From: Acidobacteriota bacterium | Lineage (GTDB): Bacteria; Acidobacteriota; Terriglobia; Terriglobales; Acidobacteriaceae | Reading direction: 5' to 3' | Assembly: GCA_018268855.1 (NCBI GenBank) | Contig: JAFDVR010000017.1 | Coordinates: 726,715-790,714, forward strand | DNA: 64,000 nucleotides | In this document: positions 52,004 through 60,699 of the stretch, piece by piece | How the letters are laid out: each line of letters starts with the position of its first letter | Numbering within the stretch: the stretch's first letter is position 1 | Translations under genes and position numbers: made by a program | Notes under the pieces: model-generated | What the model was told of the DNA's origin: nothing | The model's database searches: none | What the model saw: the letters and a program-made list of their open reading frames with translations, nothing else

Positions 52004-52939
52004 ATGGTCTTACCTGATATCGGGCTGCTTCGGGCGGCGATTGTACTTGCGGAAGAGCTGCACTTCTCACGAGCGGCAGAGAGGTTGAATATGAGTCAAC
52101 CGACGCTTAGCAAGCAGATATTTCGCCTTGAACGATCTATTGGATTTCGTATCTTCGAGCACAATCATCAAGCCGCCGAACTCACTCCTCCTGGGCAAGT
52201 CTTCATCGCAGAAGCTCGCGAAGTTGTTTTTCATGCGGAACGTGCCATCGTTTCAGCTAGAGCAGTGATAGACGGTTCGACGGATATCATAAATATCGGC
52301 AAGTCCTCCTATACTGACCCGTTTTTCGTATCAATGCTAATGTCGATACAACTTCCGCTGTTTCCAGCGATGAAGATCAAACTCTGGAGCAACTATTCCA
52401 ACTTTCTTGTCCAACAGCTTATTGTGGGGACTTTGGACGTTGCGGTTGTTACTGGTGTGCCTACAAAAAACAAAATAAGCACCATGGAGATTGCAACGAA
52501 TCCCTACTACGTAGCGATGCGGATGGAAGATGAACTTGCGGCTTACAAAGAGATCCGGCTGCAACAGATGGAACGTCGTCTCTGGGTACTTCTTGGCCCT
52601 CATATCAACGCGTATCTTCATGACCGAATTCAGGCGGTCGCCTCTGATAAAGAGATACATCCTTCTGACATCTACCACTTTACGAGCCCTGAAGAGGCGT
52701 CTGCATTGGTACGTGAGCACGATGGCTTGGCCCTTCTTCCAAGAAACGCAGCATGGCGAATTGCACGAGATGGGATCACGATTCGTCCCCTCGCGGAAGA
52801 TCGGTTGCGCCTTATCACGAGCCTTGCCGTCCGTGCTGATAGCAAATCGCGCATAGTGAACGAATTTGTGAAAGCCGCTGGCCGGAAGTTCGGTGAAATC
52901 GGTCAGCGCAGGCAGCCTAGTTTAGCTTTGACCGGATGA
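52004..52939 (+). CDS. LysR-family transcriptional regulator
   Basis: A 311-residue regulator. The winged helix-turn-helix is at the N-terminus (LLRAAIVLAEELHFSRAAERLNMSQPTLSKQIFRLERSIGFRIFEH region, about 6-60), followed by a periplasmic-binding-protein-like effector domain (DIINIGKSSYTDPF, LDVAVVTGVP, EHDGLALLP). GGAGG lies six bases before the ATG. It is divergent from the excisionase/integrase genes and may control them or accessory genes; the effector is unknown. The stop region overlaps a converging small gene by 18 bases. Confidence 0.88.
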   Translation: MVLPDIGLLRAAIVLAEELHFSRAAERLNMSQPTLSKQIFRLERSIGFRIFEHNHQAAELTPPGQVFIAEAREVVFHAERAIVSARAVIDGSTDIINIGKSSYTDPFFVSMLMSIQLPLFPAMKIKLWSNYSNFLVQQLIVGTLDVAVVTGVPTKNKISTMEIATNPYYVAMRMEDELAAYKEIRLQQMERRLWVLLGPHINAYLHDRIQAVASDKEIHPSDIYHFTSPEEASALVREHDGLALLPRNAAWRIARDGITIRPLAEDRLRLITSLAVRADSKSRIVNEFVKAAGRKFGEIGQRRQPSLALTG

Positions 52940-53149
52940 TCCGTTCGTTTGTGCGACATCTTCGTCTAAGGTGTCGTTTGCACGTATCTCTAAATTCAGC
53001 GCGCTCTCCACGCCGCACTTCGGACAGAGATATATTCCCGTAGTTTGAGCACGATCTTCAAACTGCTCTCTTCTAAATGCGCCTCCACAATGAACGCATA
53101 CGTGTACGTGGATGAATGCCTGCGCCTGCCTGACCGATTTGTGTTCCAC
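52922..53149 (-). CDS. small zinc-ribbon protein
   Basis: A 75-residue protein with two CxxC knuckles: VCVHCGGAFRR and YLCPKCGVES, 22 residues apart, forming a zinc ribbon in the middle; the C-terminus is acidic (NDTLDEDVAQ). GTG start at 53149 with GAGG nine bases upstream. It follows the sigma factor gene on the same strand after 121 bases. It may bind nucleic acid, protein or metal; no family is recognised. The low complexity of the ends and overlap with lysR leave some doubt. Confidence 0.6.
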   Translation of the reverse strand: MEHKSVRQAQAFIHVHVCVHCGGAFRREQFEDRAQTTGIYLCPKCGVESALNLEIRANDTLDEDVAQTNGSSGQS

Positions 53150-53270
53150 AGCTCACTACCTCTCTCTTGCTCTGCATATTGGAGATTGGCTCAATGTCCG
53201 GGATGTTCGTCCTACCTTGAGCGGGACTTATACAACAAAGCGTTGGTACTGACTCTGAATGTGGGCAAAG

Positions 53271-53741
53271 CTACGGTCCATTCGTCAACGTGAAATAGGC
53301 TCTTCTGAGCAAATCCTGGGCTGCGAACTCCGTTGTCCGAAGGGCCAAAGCTATTTGCGACGTGGTGAGACCCGCATAGCGATGCAGCAGGAGTGCGCTT
53401 TTCTCCCAAAGCGGTAAAGCTAGGACCACTTGCTCGATTCGTGATGCATTCGCAGACGTTCGTTTAGTTGCGGGAAAACAATCACCCGTACGCAAAAGGT
53501 CACAAGCAATACGAAACATCCAACCTTTAAGGTCAGTACCGGAGCGGAGTAGCTTCCGCATCTTAAAGGCGCGCAGAAACACCTTTTCTGCCGAGCCCTC
53601 TGCCGCTCCAGCATCTGAAAACAGACGGTAAAAGAATTGAAAAACTGGGATTTTGTAATCATTGACCAGATCGAGAAACACTTCGACAGAGCCCGCGTGA
53701 ATCTGGGAGTAACACGACGTATTGATGTCGAGATCGCTCAT
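53271..53741 (-). CDS. short ECF-type sigma factor
   Basis: A 156-residue sigma-70-family protein. Region 2 spans about 18-80 (VFQFFYRLFSDAGAAEGSAEKVFLRAFKM, DLKGWMFRIACDLL), region 4 about 105-155 (LALPLWEKSALLLHRYAGLTTSQIALALRTTEFAAQDLLRRA). It is shorter than typical ECF factors (180-200), and region 2 is divergent from the usual DxxQ/E...F pattern, so activity is not certain. It starts 13 bases after the ZIP-like gene, so it is probably the end of the metal efflux operon. No anti-sigma gene was recognised. Confidence 0.7.
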   Translation of the reverse strand: MSDLDINTSCYSQIHAGSVEVFLDLVNDYKIPVFQFFYRLFSDAGAAEGSAEKVFLRAFKMRKLLRSGTDLKGWMFRIACDLLRTGDCFPATKRTSANASRIEQVVLALPLWEKSALLLHRYAGLTTSQIALALRTTEFAAQDLLRRAYFTLTNGP

Positions 53742-53754
53742 GATATCTGTTCTC

Positions 53755-54483
53755 CTAACTCATCTGCATATCGAGCAACACAACGGCGAGAAACCCTACA
53801 AAGAAGATCGCCGTTGTGAGCGGCCCTTCTGGCTGTTCATGTGCGTCCCGCAGCAGCTCCTCCGTGACGAGATAAAGCAACGCCGCGGTGCCAGCGGCAA
53901 TCGTGCCGTTGATGACCGCATCAGGCATGTGAGAAAGCGCGGATATGCCGATAAAGCTGCCGAGTGGAACAAGCGCTGTGAGCGCGGCGGTGATACTCAT
54001 TGCTGCAAACGCTGTTGTGCCTTTTCCGCGTAAGTATCCAACAAGCGCCAAACCGAGTGAAATCAGCTCAAGAGTTAGCGCCGCCGAGAGAAGGACGCCT
54101 GCCTTAGCTCCAGCCACGAAACCAATGCCGATCATCAAACCGTCCACGAGCAAATCGCTTCCTGTTGTAGCGATATAAGACAAAGACACGTTCGGCCGCT
54201 CTTTCTTTGTCCCTGCTGTATTCGTCCTGTCCTGCTCTGTGAAGTAGCGAAAACATACGAGTAATCCGACTCCGATACAAAAACCAATAGCGGTCGATAT
54301 GGATTCATGGCGCTTAAGCAAATCCGGCCCCATCTCAAGAGCCACTGCGGCGAAGACCACTCCACCGGCAAGGTGTTGCATCGCTGACCGTAGACGGCCT
54401 GAAGGCGGACGTAGGGAGGCAATGGCCGCCGCGAAAATCGCGGCGGCCATCGGCACAGAAGCAAAAAGCATTGCTTGACTCAT
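53755..54483 (-). CDS. ZIP-like metal transporter lacking classical His motifs
   Basis: A 242-residue membrane protein with about eight hydrophobic segments in ZIP-like arrangement and a short cytoplasmic loop (EQDRTNTAGTKKERPN). TM4 reads SDLLVDGLMIGIG and TM5 LTLELISLGLALVG where classical ZIPs have HNFPEG and HEIPEG; acidic residues replace the histidines. It may move another metal or act differently. Its ATG overlaps the stop of the RND pump gene as ATGA, so it is translated in the same operon. Confidence 0.65.
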   Translation of the reverse strand: MSQAMLFASVPMAAAIFAAAIASLRPPSGRLRSAMQHLAGGVVFAAVALEMGPDLLKRHESISTAIGFCIGVGLLVCFRYFTEQDRTNTAGTKKERPNVSLSYIATTGSDLLVDGLMIGIGFVAGAKAGVLLSAALTLELISLGLALVGYLRGKGTTAFAAMSITAALTALVPLGSFIGISALSHMPDAVINGTIAAGTAALLYLVTEELLRDAHEQPEGPLTTAIFFVGFLAVVLLDMQMS

Positions 54484-57400
54484 GACGCAGAACTCTCCGG
54501 AATCTGCGCCTTCTGTCTGCGCCGTTCATCCCAGCGGTAAAAGGATGGCAACACAAACAGAGTGAGGGCGGTTGAGGTTACCAAGCCACCGATTACGACG
54601 GTTGCCAGAGGCCGTTGTACTTCGGCTCCTGCGCTCGTAGCGAGTGCCATGGGGATGAATCCAAAGCTGGCAACCAACGCCGTCGTCAGAACGGGCCGAA
54701 GACGAGTCAAGGCCGCATCACGCACTGCCTCCTCGGCACTTTCGCCCTCCTGCCTCAGACGCTGGAGATAGGAAACAAGTACGACTCCATTTAGCACGGC
54801 AATACCTGAGACGGCGATAAAGCCAATGCCTGCCGAGATGGAGAACGGCATTCCGCGAAGTGCCAACGCGATAATCCCGCCCGAAGCAGCAATCGGCACG
54901 TTGATGAAGATAAGCAACGTAGCCCGTACTTCACTGAACGTCGTATAAAGCAGAACGAAGATCAGGAGAAGCGAGATGGGAACGGCGATGGCAAGACGCT
55001 TGGTTGCATCTTGTAGGTTTTGGAATTCGCCGCCCCACTCCAAGTAATAGCCATTCGACAATGGCACGTTTTTGGATACAGCTTCCTGCACGTCCTTAAC
55101 AAAACCACCGAGATCCCGACCACGCACATTAGCTGCAATCTGGATGCGCCTGCGGATGTTGGAACGATTGATCTGTGAAGGACCGTCCTCGGTTTTGATG
55201 TCCGTAAGTTGACTTAGCGGAATCAGCGCACCCGAGGAGCTTGCGACCTTAAGATTGCCGATCTTATTAAGGTCGTCACGGTCTTCCGCAGAAAAGCGAA
55301 CTTGCAATGGAAAGCGGCGCTGGTTTTCAAGAACCTGGCCTATCTGCTTTCCTCCAATCGCTTCAACTGCATCGAGCACATCACGAGCGTTGATTCCATA
55401 GCGCGCAATTTGGTCGCGACGAACGGTTACGCGAAGATACGGAAGGCCGCTTGTCTGTTCTGCTCGGACATCGGCTGCTCCGGGCACTTTATTGACAACA
55501 CTCACAATATCGTCGGCCTTTTCCTTGAGCATGTTGAGGTCGTCGCCATAGAGGGTAATGGCGAGATCGGAGCGAACGCCGGAAGCGAGTTCACGGGTTC
55601 TCATTTCGATAGGCTGTGAATAGCTGAAGAGATTGCCGGGAACCTCCTTCTCTAATGCCGCGTCCATCTTCGCAATCAACTGATCTCGAGACTTTGCGGT
55701 TGTCCATTCTTTGTGAGGCTTGAGAATGACATAGATATCACTGCTCTCAATGCCCATTGGATCGGTCGCAACTTCCGGCCTGCCGGTACGGGAAACAACT
55801 GTGACCACTTCTGGAAAGCGCTTTAGCACCTTCTCTATCAAAGTGGTGCTGGCAATCGACTCGCGTAGAGAACCGCTTGGAAGACGCTGCGCCGAAATAA
55901 CGAGTGCCCCTTCGTCCAGTCTGGGAATGAATTCACTCCCTAGACTCATAAAAATCACCACGCTCACGAGAAGTAGCGAGGTGGCTCCTATCGCAATTCT
56001 TCCGGGGTATGCTAAAGCTCTTTCTAGCCAGGGCTGGTACTTTCGTTTGATCCATGTGACGATCCGTGGTTCATGCTCCGAAATACTTTTTCCGAAGAGG
56101 AGCGATGCCATGACCGGCACGTATGTCAGTGCGAACAGAAGAGACGCGACCAGAGCAAAGATGACAGTAATCGCCATAGGGCGAAACGTTTTGCCTTCCA
56201 CTCCCTGTAGCGTGAGAATCGGGATGTAAACAACCATGATGATAAGAACCGCGAAAAACACAGGACGCGCCACTTCTTGCGCTGAATCTCGCACGGCGTG
56301 AAGAGTGCCATAGTCTTCTCGATGTTTGTTTTCGGCTAAGTGCCGCACGATGTTTTCGATCATCACTACCGAGCCATCCACGATGAGGCCGAAATCTATC
56401 GCTCCCAGGCTCATCAGATTGCCGCTAGTCTTTGTAGCCACCATTCCTGTGAAGGCGAGGAGCATCGAGAGTGGGATGACCGATGCAACGATGAGCGCTG
56501 CTCTCCAATTGCCCAGCATCAAGAGCAGGAAGACGATCACTAAAACAGCGCCCTCAAAGAGATTTTTGCGAACCGTTTCAATGGTGCGATTTACCAAATC
56601 AGTCCGGTTGTAGTAGGTCTCGATAGTGACGCCCTTAGGCAATGTTTTTTGGATCTCATCCAGTTTCTGTTGGACCGATTGCGAAACAACGCGGGAGTTT
56701 TCGCCGATCAGCATCATGGCAATGCCCACCACGGCCTCACCTTTGCCATCGCGTGTCGAGGCACCCTGCCGCAGCATAGGCGCAAATCGAACATCAGCGA
56801 CGTTTTTTACATAGATCGGTGTTCCCGTAGGCGTGGCACCCAGCACGATGTTGCCAATATCATCCAGAGTCGAGAGCAAGCCTTCGCCTCGAACGATGTA
56901 TTGCTGCTGGTTATGTTCGATATAGCCGCCACCCGCGTTGTAATTATTCTGTTGCAAAGCATGAAAGACGGTCTGTAGCGGAATGTTGAATGCCTTGAGG
57001 CGGTCAGCATCCACATCCACTTCGTATGTCTTCAATTCACCACCTTGCGTATTTACTTCTACAACGCCTGGGACAGAACGAAGCTGATAGGCGATGTCCC
57101 AGTCAAGAATGGATCGCAACTGCATCAACGAATACCCGTCGCCTTTGACTTGGAACTGCAATATCTCTCCAAGTCCGGTCGAAATCGGTCCCATCTGAGG
57201 GGAGCCATATTCAGATGGAATTTCCTCACGAGCCTGCGCAAGCCGTTCCTGTACAAGCTGGCGGCAGAAATAGATGTTCATGCCTTCATCGAAGAAGACG
57301 GTGACGTAAGAAAGGCCAAATCGAGAAAGCGAACGGATTTCCTTGACACCCGGCAGACCGCTCATCGAAGTCTCGACCGGAAACGTGACAAGCTGTTCTA

Positions 57401-57578
57401 TTTCGAGCGGCGACAGGCTCGGCGATGTTGTGTAGATGATGACCTGATTGGGCGTAATGTCGGGCACTGCGTCGATCGGTAGAACTGAGGCGGACCATGC
57501 TCCAATCACGATGGCGAGGACAACACCGATCAATACAAGGAAACGATTTCTGAGGCAGAAGCTGACAAGCGAATTCAT
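54480..57578 (-). CDS. czcA: heavy-metal RND efflux pump, CzcA type
   Basis: A 1032-residue inner-membrane pump of the HME-RND family that drives divalent metal ions out with protons. The N-terminus includes LPIDAVPDITPNQVIIYTTSPSLSPLEIEQLVTFPVE. In TM4 the motif DFGLIVDGSVVMIEN (Asp395, Asp401) is the Zn/Co/Cd or Ni type; the Cu/Ag pumps (CusA) carry a different sequence here, so divalent metals rather than copper are favoured. It is preceded by its adaptor with a TAATG overlap and followed by the ZIP-like gene with an ATGA overlap. Full family length. Confidence 0.93.
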   Translation of the reverse strand: MNSLVSFCLRNRFLVLIGVVLAIVIGAWSASVLPIDAVPDITPNQVIIYTTSPSLSPLEIEQLVTFPVETSMSGLPGVKEIRSLSRFGLSYVTVFFDEGMNIYFCRQLVQERLAQAREEIPSEYGSPQMGPISTGLGEILQFQVKGDGYSLMQLRSILDWDIAYQLRSVPGVVEVNTQGGELKTYEVDVDADRLKAFNIPLQTVFHALQQNNYNAGGGYIEHNQQQYIVRGEGLLSTLDDIGNIVLGATPTGTPIYVKNVADVRFAPMLRQGASTRDGKGEAVVGIAMMLIGENSRVVSQSVQQKLDEIQKTLPKGVTIETYYNRTDLVNRTIETVRKNLFEGAVLVIVFLLLMLGNWRAALIVASVIPLSMLLAFTGMVATKTSGNLMSLGAIDFGLIVDGSVVMIENIVRHLAENKHREDYGTLHAVRDSAQEVARPVFFAVLIIMVVYIPILTLQGVEGKTFRPMAITVIFALVASLLFALTYVPVMASLLFGKSISEHEPRIVTWIKRKYQPWLERALAYPGRIAIGATSLLLVSVVIFMSLGSEFIPRLDEGALVISAQRLPSGSLRESIASTTLIEKVLKRFPEVVTVVSRTGRPEVATDPMGIESSDIYVILKPHKEWTTAKSRDQLIAKMDAALEKEVPGNLFSYSQPIEMRTRELASGVRSDLAITLYGDDLNMLKEKADDIVSVVNKVPGAADVRAEQTSGLPYLRVTVRRDQIARYGINARDVLDAVEAIGGKQIGQVLENQRRFPLQVRFSAEDRDDLNKIGNLKVASSSGALIPLSQLTDIKTEDGPSQINRSNIRRRIQIAANVRGRDLGGFVKDVQEAVSKNVPLSNGYYLEWGGEFQNLQDATKRLAIAVPISLLLIFVLLYTTFSEVRATLLIFINVPIAASGGIIALALRGMPFSISAGIGFIAVSGIAVLNGVVLVSYLQRLRQEGESAEEAVRDAALTRLRPVLTTALVASFGFIPMALATSAGAEVQRPLATVVIGGLVTSTALTLFVLPSFYRWDERRRQKAQIPESSAS

Positions 57579-58828
57579 TAGTCATCCCCCAAGGTTCCGC
57601 GCATTGCTTCAAATTTGAGCTGCAATGTGCCGTTGGTGACGACACGCTCTCCCGGCTTCACGCCAGCCAGGATTTCGGTGTTCTGGTCGCCTTTAGAACC
57701 AATCTTGACGTTTCGCTTCTCGAAATCCTCTGGCCCACTCTGTACAAAGACAACGGGCTCATTGTCAATTTCCTGAACTGCTGTATTGGGCACCGTTAGT
57801 GTCATTTCTCTACGCGTCGTAGGAATTTCCAATTCGGCAAACATATCCAGACGAATGCGGTTGTCCTGATTGGGTAACACACAGCGAAGTTTGGCAGTGC
57901 GGCTTTGCGGGTCAAGAGACTCGCTGATGTACTCAACCTTGCCCCGGAATGTTTCTTTCGGAAATGCCGCCAGCCTTACCGAGCACATGCCTCGCTGGGG
58001 AACGGTACCAAGGTCTTTTTCATAGATATCCGCAAGCACCCAAACTATGGATGGATCGACGACGGTAAAAATCTCCTTGTCGGGTCCAATGAGTTCACCT
58101 TGAGCTACTTCGTATTTGGAAATGACGCCGGTAATGGGCGCGCGCACATCATTGAGCGAAGAGGTACGGTGGGTCGAACCAGTTGAAATGGAATGAATTT
58201 GGTCTTCAGTGAGTCCAAAGCGATGCAGTTTTTCTTCCGATGCAGCCAGCTCCGAACGTGCGCTATTCACGCCCGCATCAGCCTGTTCTTTTTCTGCGCG
58301 CCGGACTTCGTATTCCCGCTGTGAAATGGCTTCGACCTTAAGCAGATTTTCCGCGCGAGCCAAATTCTTTGCAGAGACATCCTGTTGCGCTTGTGCTCTT
58401 TCCAAACTTCCGAGCAGACTGCGGTGCTCTCCCGTGAGCGTCCCCAACTCTACATTGTCGAAACGCAGGAGGCTCTGTCCTGTTCGAACTTGACTGCCGA
58501 GCTGGACAAAGATGTTTCGCACAACACCCTGCGCCAATGGAAAAACATGCGCCACGCGGCCTTCTTCCGGACCGACTGTTCCGGTGACTCGGAGCGTCTT
58601 CGTGATCTCTTCTTGCTGTGCGACCGCTGTGGTTAAGTGAATGTTCCGCTGCGCGTCTTGCGTCATGGAATAGTGGTTGGCCGCAAGGCGCGGCTTTACT
58701 GTTTCGGCTTCGTTCTTGGGTTCATCCTTCGGACCATTACCACTTCCGGAGCGCCTGCCCAGGTAGAACGCAGCGCCGATGATTACGATTCCAACAAGAA
58801 TGAGGATGAGAATACGACGTAGGTTCAC
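57578..58828 (-). CDS. czcB: metal efflux membrane-fusion protein, CzcB type
   Basis: A 416-residue adaptor with an N-terminal membrane anchor (ILILILVGIVIIGAAFYLG), two lipoyl half-motifs (LAQGVVRNIFVQLGSQVRTGQSLLRFD and VRAPITGVISKYEVAQGELI), a long hairpin (RAQAQQDVSAKNLARAENLLKVEAISQREYEVRRAEKEQ) and a barrel ending KPGERVVTNGTLQLKFEAM. No His-rich metal-binding N-terminus as in some CzcB proteins is seen. Its start overlaps the tolC-like stop (ATGA) and its stop overlaps the czcA start, so the three are translationally coupled. Confidence 0.9.
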   Translation of the reverse strand: MNLRRILILILVGIVIIGAAFYLGRRSGSGNGPKDEPKNEAETVKPRLAANHYSMTQDAQRNIHLTTAVAQQEEITKTLRVTGTVGPEEGRVAHVFPLAQGVVRNIFVQLGSQVRTGQSLLRFDNVELGTLTGEHRSLLGSLERAQAQQDVSAKNLARAENLLKVEAISQREYEVRRAEKEQADAGVNSARSELAASEEKLHRFGLTEDQIHSISTGSTHRTSSLNDVRAPITGVISKYEVAQGELIGPDKEIFTVVDPSIVWVLADIYEKDLGTVPQRGMCSVRLAAFPKETFRGKVEYISESLDPQSRTAKLRCVLPNQDNRIRLDMFAELEIPTTRREMTLTVPNTAVQEIDNEPVVFVQSGPEDFEKRNVKIGSKGDQNTEILAGVKPGERVVTNGTLQLKFEAMRGTLGDD

Positions 58829-60099
58829 TGAATGGACTCCTTACCGATGGCGGCTTCAAGAGAAGACTCTGCGATACGCAGGTCGAAATAGGCTTGGTTA
58901 GCTGTCCGCTGCGTGTCGCGGTATACCCGCTCAGCATCTAGCAACTGAAGAAGATCTAGCGAACCGAGTCGATATGACTGCACGGCGATATCTAGCGCCT
59001 TCTGAGATTCCGGCACGTAGATTTTGCTAATCTCCTGCGCGCGGATCTGCTGTGTCTTCAGAGTGTCAGCTGCCTGTTTGACTTCGCGTTCCACCTGCAA
59101 CCGCTGCTTGTCGAGAAGCCGCCGCTCACGTTCGCGTTGCGCTTCCGCAGCATGTATGCCACCTTGATTGCGGTTGAATATCGGCAATGGCACCTGAATA
59201 TTGAGAACCGGGCTGTCCACGCCAAAGTTCCGCTTGTACCCGGCTGCTACTGTTACATCTGGAATCGCGAGCGATTTTTGATAGCTAATTTCGCGCCGTT
59301 GTTCCTCAACCGTCTGCTGTTGCGCAACAAGATCGGGACGGTTGGCAAGCGCTTCTTCTGTCAGTTCCTGAACCGGAAGGAGCGGCACGGAAGTGACAAG
59401 CGGATCGGCGATATCTAACTGCGTGTCCTGGGGGGCTGCCAGCAGTTCCAGCAATGCGGACTTAGCGTTGCTGAGATCAAGATCAGACTGTTGCACATCG
59501 TTCCAGAAACGCAGGCGCTCTGTCTGGAGACGTGTACGTTCGAGTCCGGAGACTTCACCCTGTTGGTAGCGAGTCTCGTTCAGCCGCAGAGTGTCATCAA
59601 ACTGGGTCAGCATGAGGCGAGCAAGTTTGGCCTGAGCAGACGCCAAGGCTGCGGCCCAGTATCTCTGCCGCAGTTCGACGGCAAGCCGTCTCTGGAAGTT
59701 CTGAAGGTTGGAGCCAGCGACGAGAAGTGCCTGACGAGCAACATCTGTTCGCTTCCTGCGCTTACCAGCCGTTTGGATTGTTTGGGAAACTGTGCCGGCT
59801 AATTCCTGATTGTTGAGTACAGAACCTGGCTGTGACGAGAACGCAGGATAGCTCTCAGAATTAGCCAGCAGGATAGGATTCGCTAGTTTAGCGGCCGCCT
59901 CCACTTGGGCTTTGGCGACCGGAATGGATTGCGCCTCAGCGAGAATCGCCGGACTGCGCTGGGACAAAAGCTGGAGTGCGTCGCTCAGAGTGAGCGTACT
60001 CGGAATAGCAGACGCAGGCGTTGTCGCGGACTGCTGTCCGAAGACAGTGGCAGCGTACCAAAACGCACAAGCGGCTGCGATTCGTAAAATGAATCGCAT
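58825..60099 (-). CDS. czcC: outer-membrane efflux channel, CzcC/TolC type
   Basis: A 424-residue outer-membrane factor. Signal peptide MRFILRIAAACAFWYAATVFGQ; then two repeated helical-hairpin and barrel units (LTLSDALQLLSQRSPAILAEAQ; LTEEALANRPDLVAQQQTVEEQRREI), with NVQVPLPIFNRNQG-like INIQVPLPIFNRNQGG at the second beta region. It completes the tripartite export path with CzcA and CzcB. GAGG seven bases before the ATG. First of the three coupled genes; a small Cys-rich protein gene lies 78 bases upstream. Confidence 0.9.
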   Translation of the reverse strand: MRFILRIAAACAFWYAATVFGQQSATTPASAIPSTLTLSDALQLLSQRSPAILAEAQSIPVAKAQVEAAAKLANPILLANSESYPAFSSQPGSVLNNQELAGTVSQTIQTAGKRRKRTDVARQALLVAGSNLQNFQRRLAVELRQRYWAAALASAQAKLARLMLTQFDDTLRLNETRYQQGEVSGLERTRLQTERLRFWNDVQQSDLDLSNAKSALLELLAAPQDTQLDIADPLVTSVPLLPVQELTEEALANRPDLVAQQQTVEEQRREISYQKSLAIPDVTVAAGYKRNFGVDSPVLNIQVPLPIFNRNQGGIHAAEAQRERERRLLDKQRLQVEREVKQAADTLKTQQIRAQEISKIYVPESQKALDIAVQSYRLGSLDLLQLLDAERVYRDTQRTANQAYFDLRIAESSLEAAIGKESIQ

Positions 60100-60177
60100 G
60101 GAAGAACCTCAATCGGCTAGAAAGCTAACAGTCTGAGCCAGCAACCTTGCGGTCGCGGCCAGCAATGAGCGATGAGG

Positions 60178-60558
60178 TTAAATTTTGGGAGGTTGAAAGA
60201 ACTCCGACGTGCGCCACATAGGATTCTCGATCCGAGAAACCTGCGCATATTCGGAAACATGCCTAGCCGCCAACAATGAAACAGCGATAGGCGACGTCAC
60301 GATATGGCTACAGCAGCACCAGCAGTCATCGGAATCAGATGAAGGTACAGCGGGAGCTGGTGCATGACTCTTCTTCTGTGTCGCGGAGGGGACCTGTCGA
60401 TGGGTGCTTGCTGGGTTGGACTGCGAGTGCATCTGCGTCATGACGGCCTGAATGTCTGCAAAGTCCGTCTTGCAGAGCCCAGGAACGGTTAAGTCGCACA
60501 GCCCCCAGACAAGCAGAAGCAGTGCCACAAAACGCGACCATGAGGCTCGACGCAGCAT
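60178..60558 (-). CDS. exported Cys-rich protein, possible periplasmic metal binder
   Basis: A 126-residue protein. A signal-like hydrophobic start (FVALLLLVWGLCDLTVPGLC) is followed by FADIQAVMTQMHSQ, a polar Lys/Pro/Ser stretch, and DSDDCWCCCSHI with four cysteines and a His in a row of acidic residues, then a hydrophobic segment. It heads the czcCBA operon. The C-x-C-C-C-x-H cluster suggests metal binding in the periplasm, similar in place to other small Czc-linked metal sensors, but no family is recognised. The frame is open up to 60672; the ATG at 60558 gives the signal peptide. Confidence 0.6.
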   Translation of the reverse strand: MLRRASWSRFVALLLLVWGLCDLTVPGLCKTDFADIQAVMTQMHSQSNPASTHRQVPSATQKKSHAPAPAVPSSDSDDCWCCCSHIVTSPIAVSLLAARHVSEYAQVSRIENPMWRTSEFFQPPKI

Positions 60559-60699
60559 ACCGGCAATATTATACCTCTTCGGGGAGGACAGGCTTTTCGC
60601 CCTTCCATTTGATATTGCTGAAGTGCATCCAAGGACTACCGTCGAGAGCAAATCAAGAGGTTCATTCTTCATCAGATAGAGTCAGTATTCGGAGGTCCA

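Noticed and set aside
53948..53956. GCCGATAA sequence resembling a sigma-28 -10 box
   Set aside because: It lies within the coding part of the ZIP-like gene on the opposite strand, with no matching -35 at 11 bases.
54480..57578. copper/silver (CusA) specificity for the RND pump
   Set aside because: The TM4 motif DFGLIVDG is of the divalent-metal type, not the CusA type.
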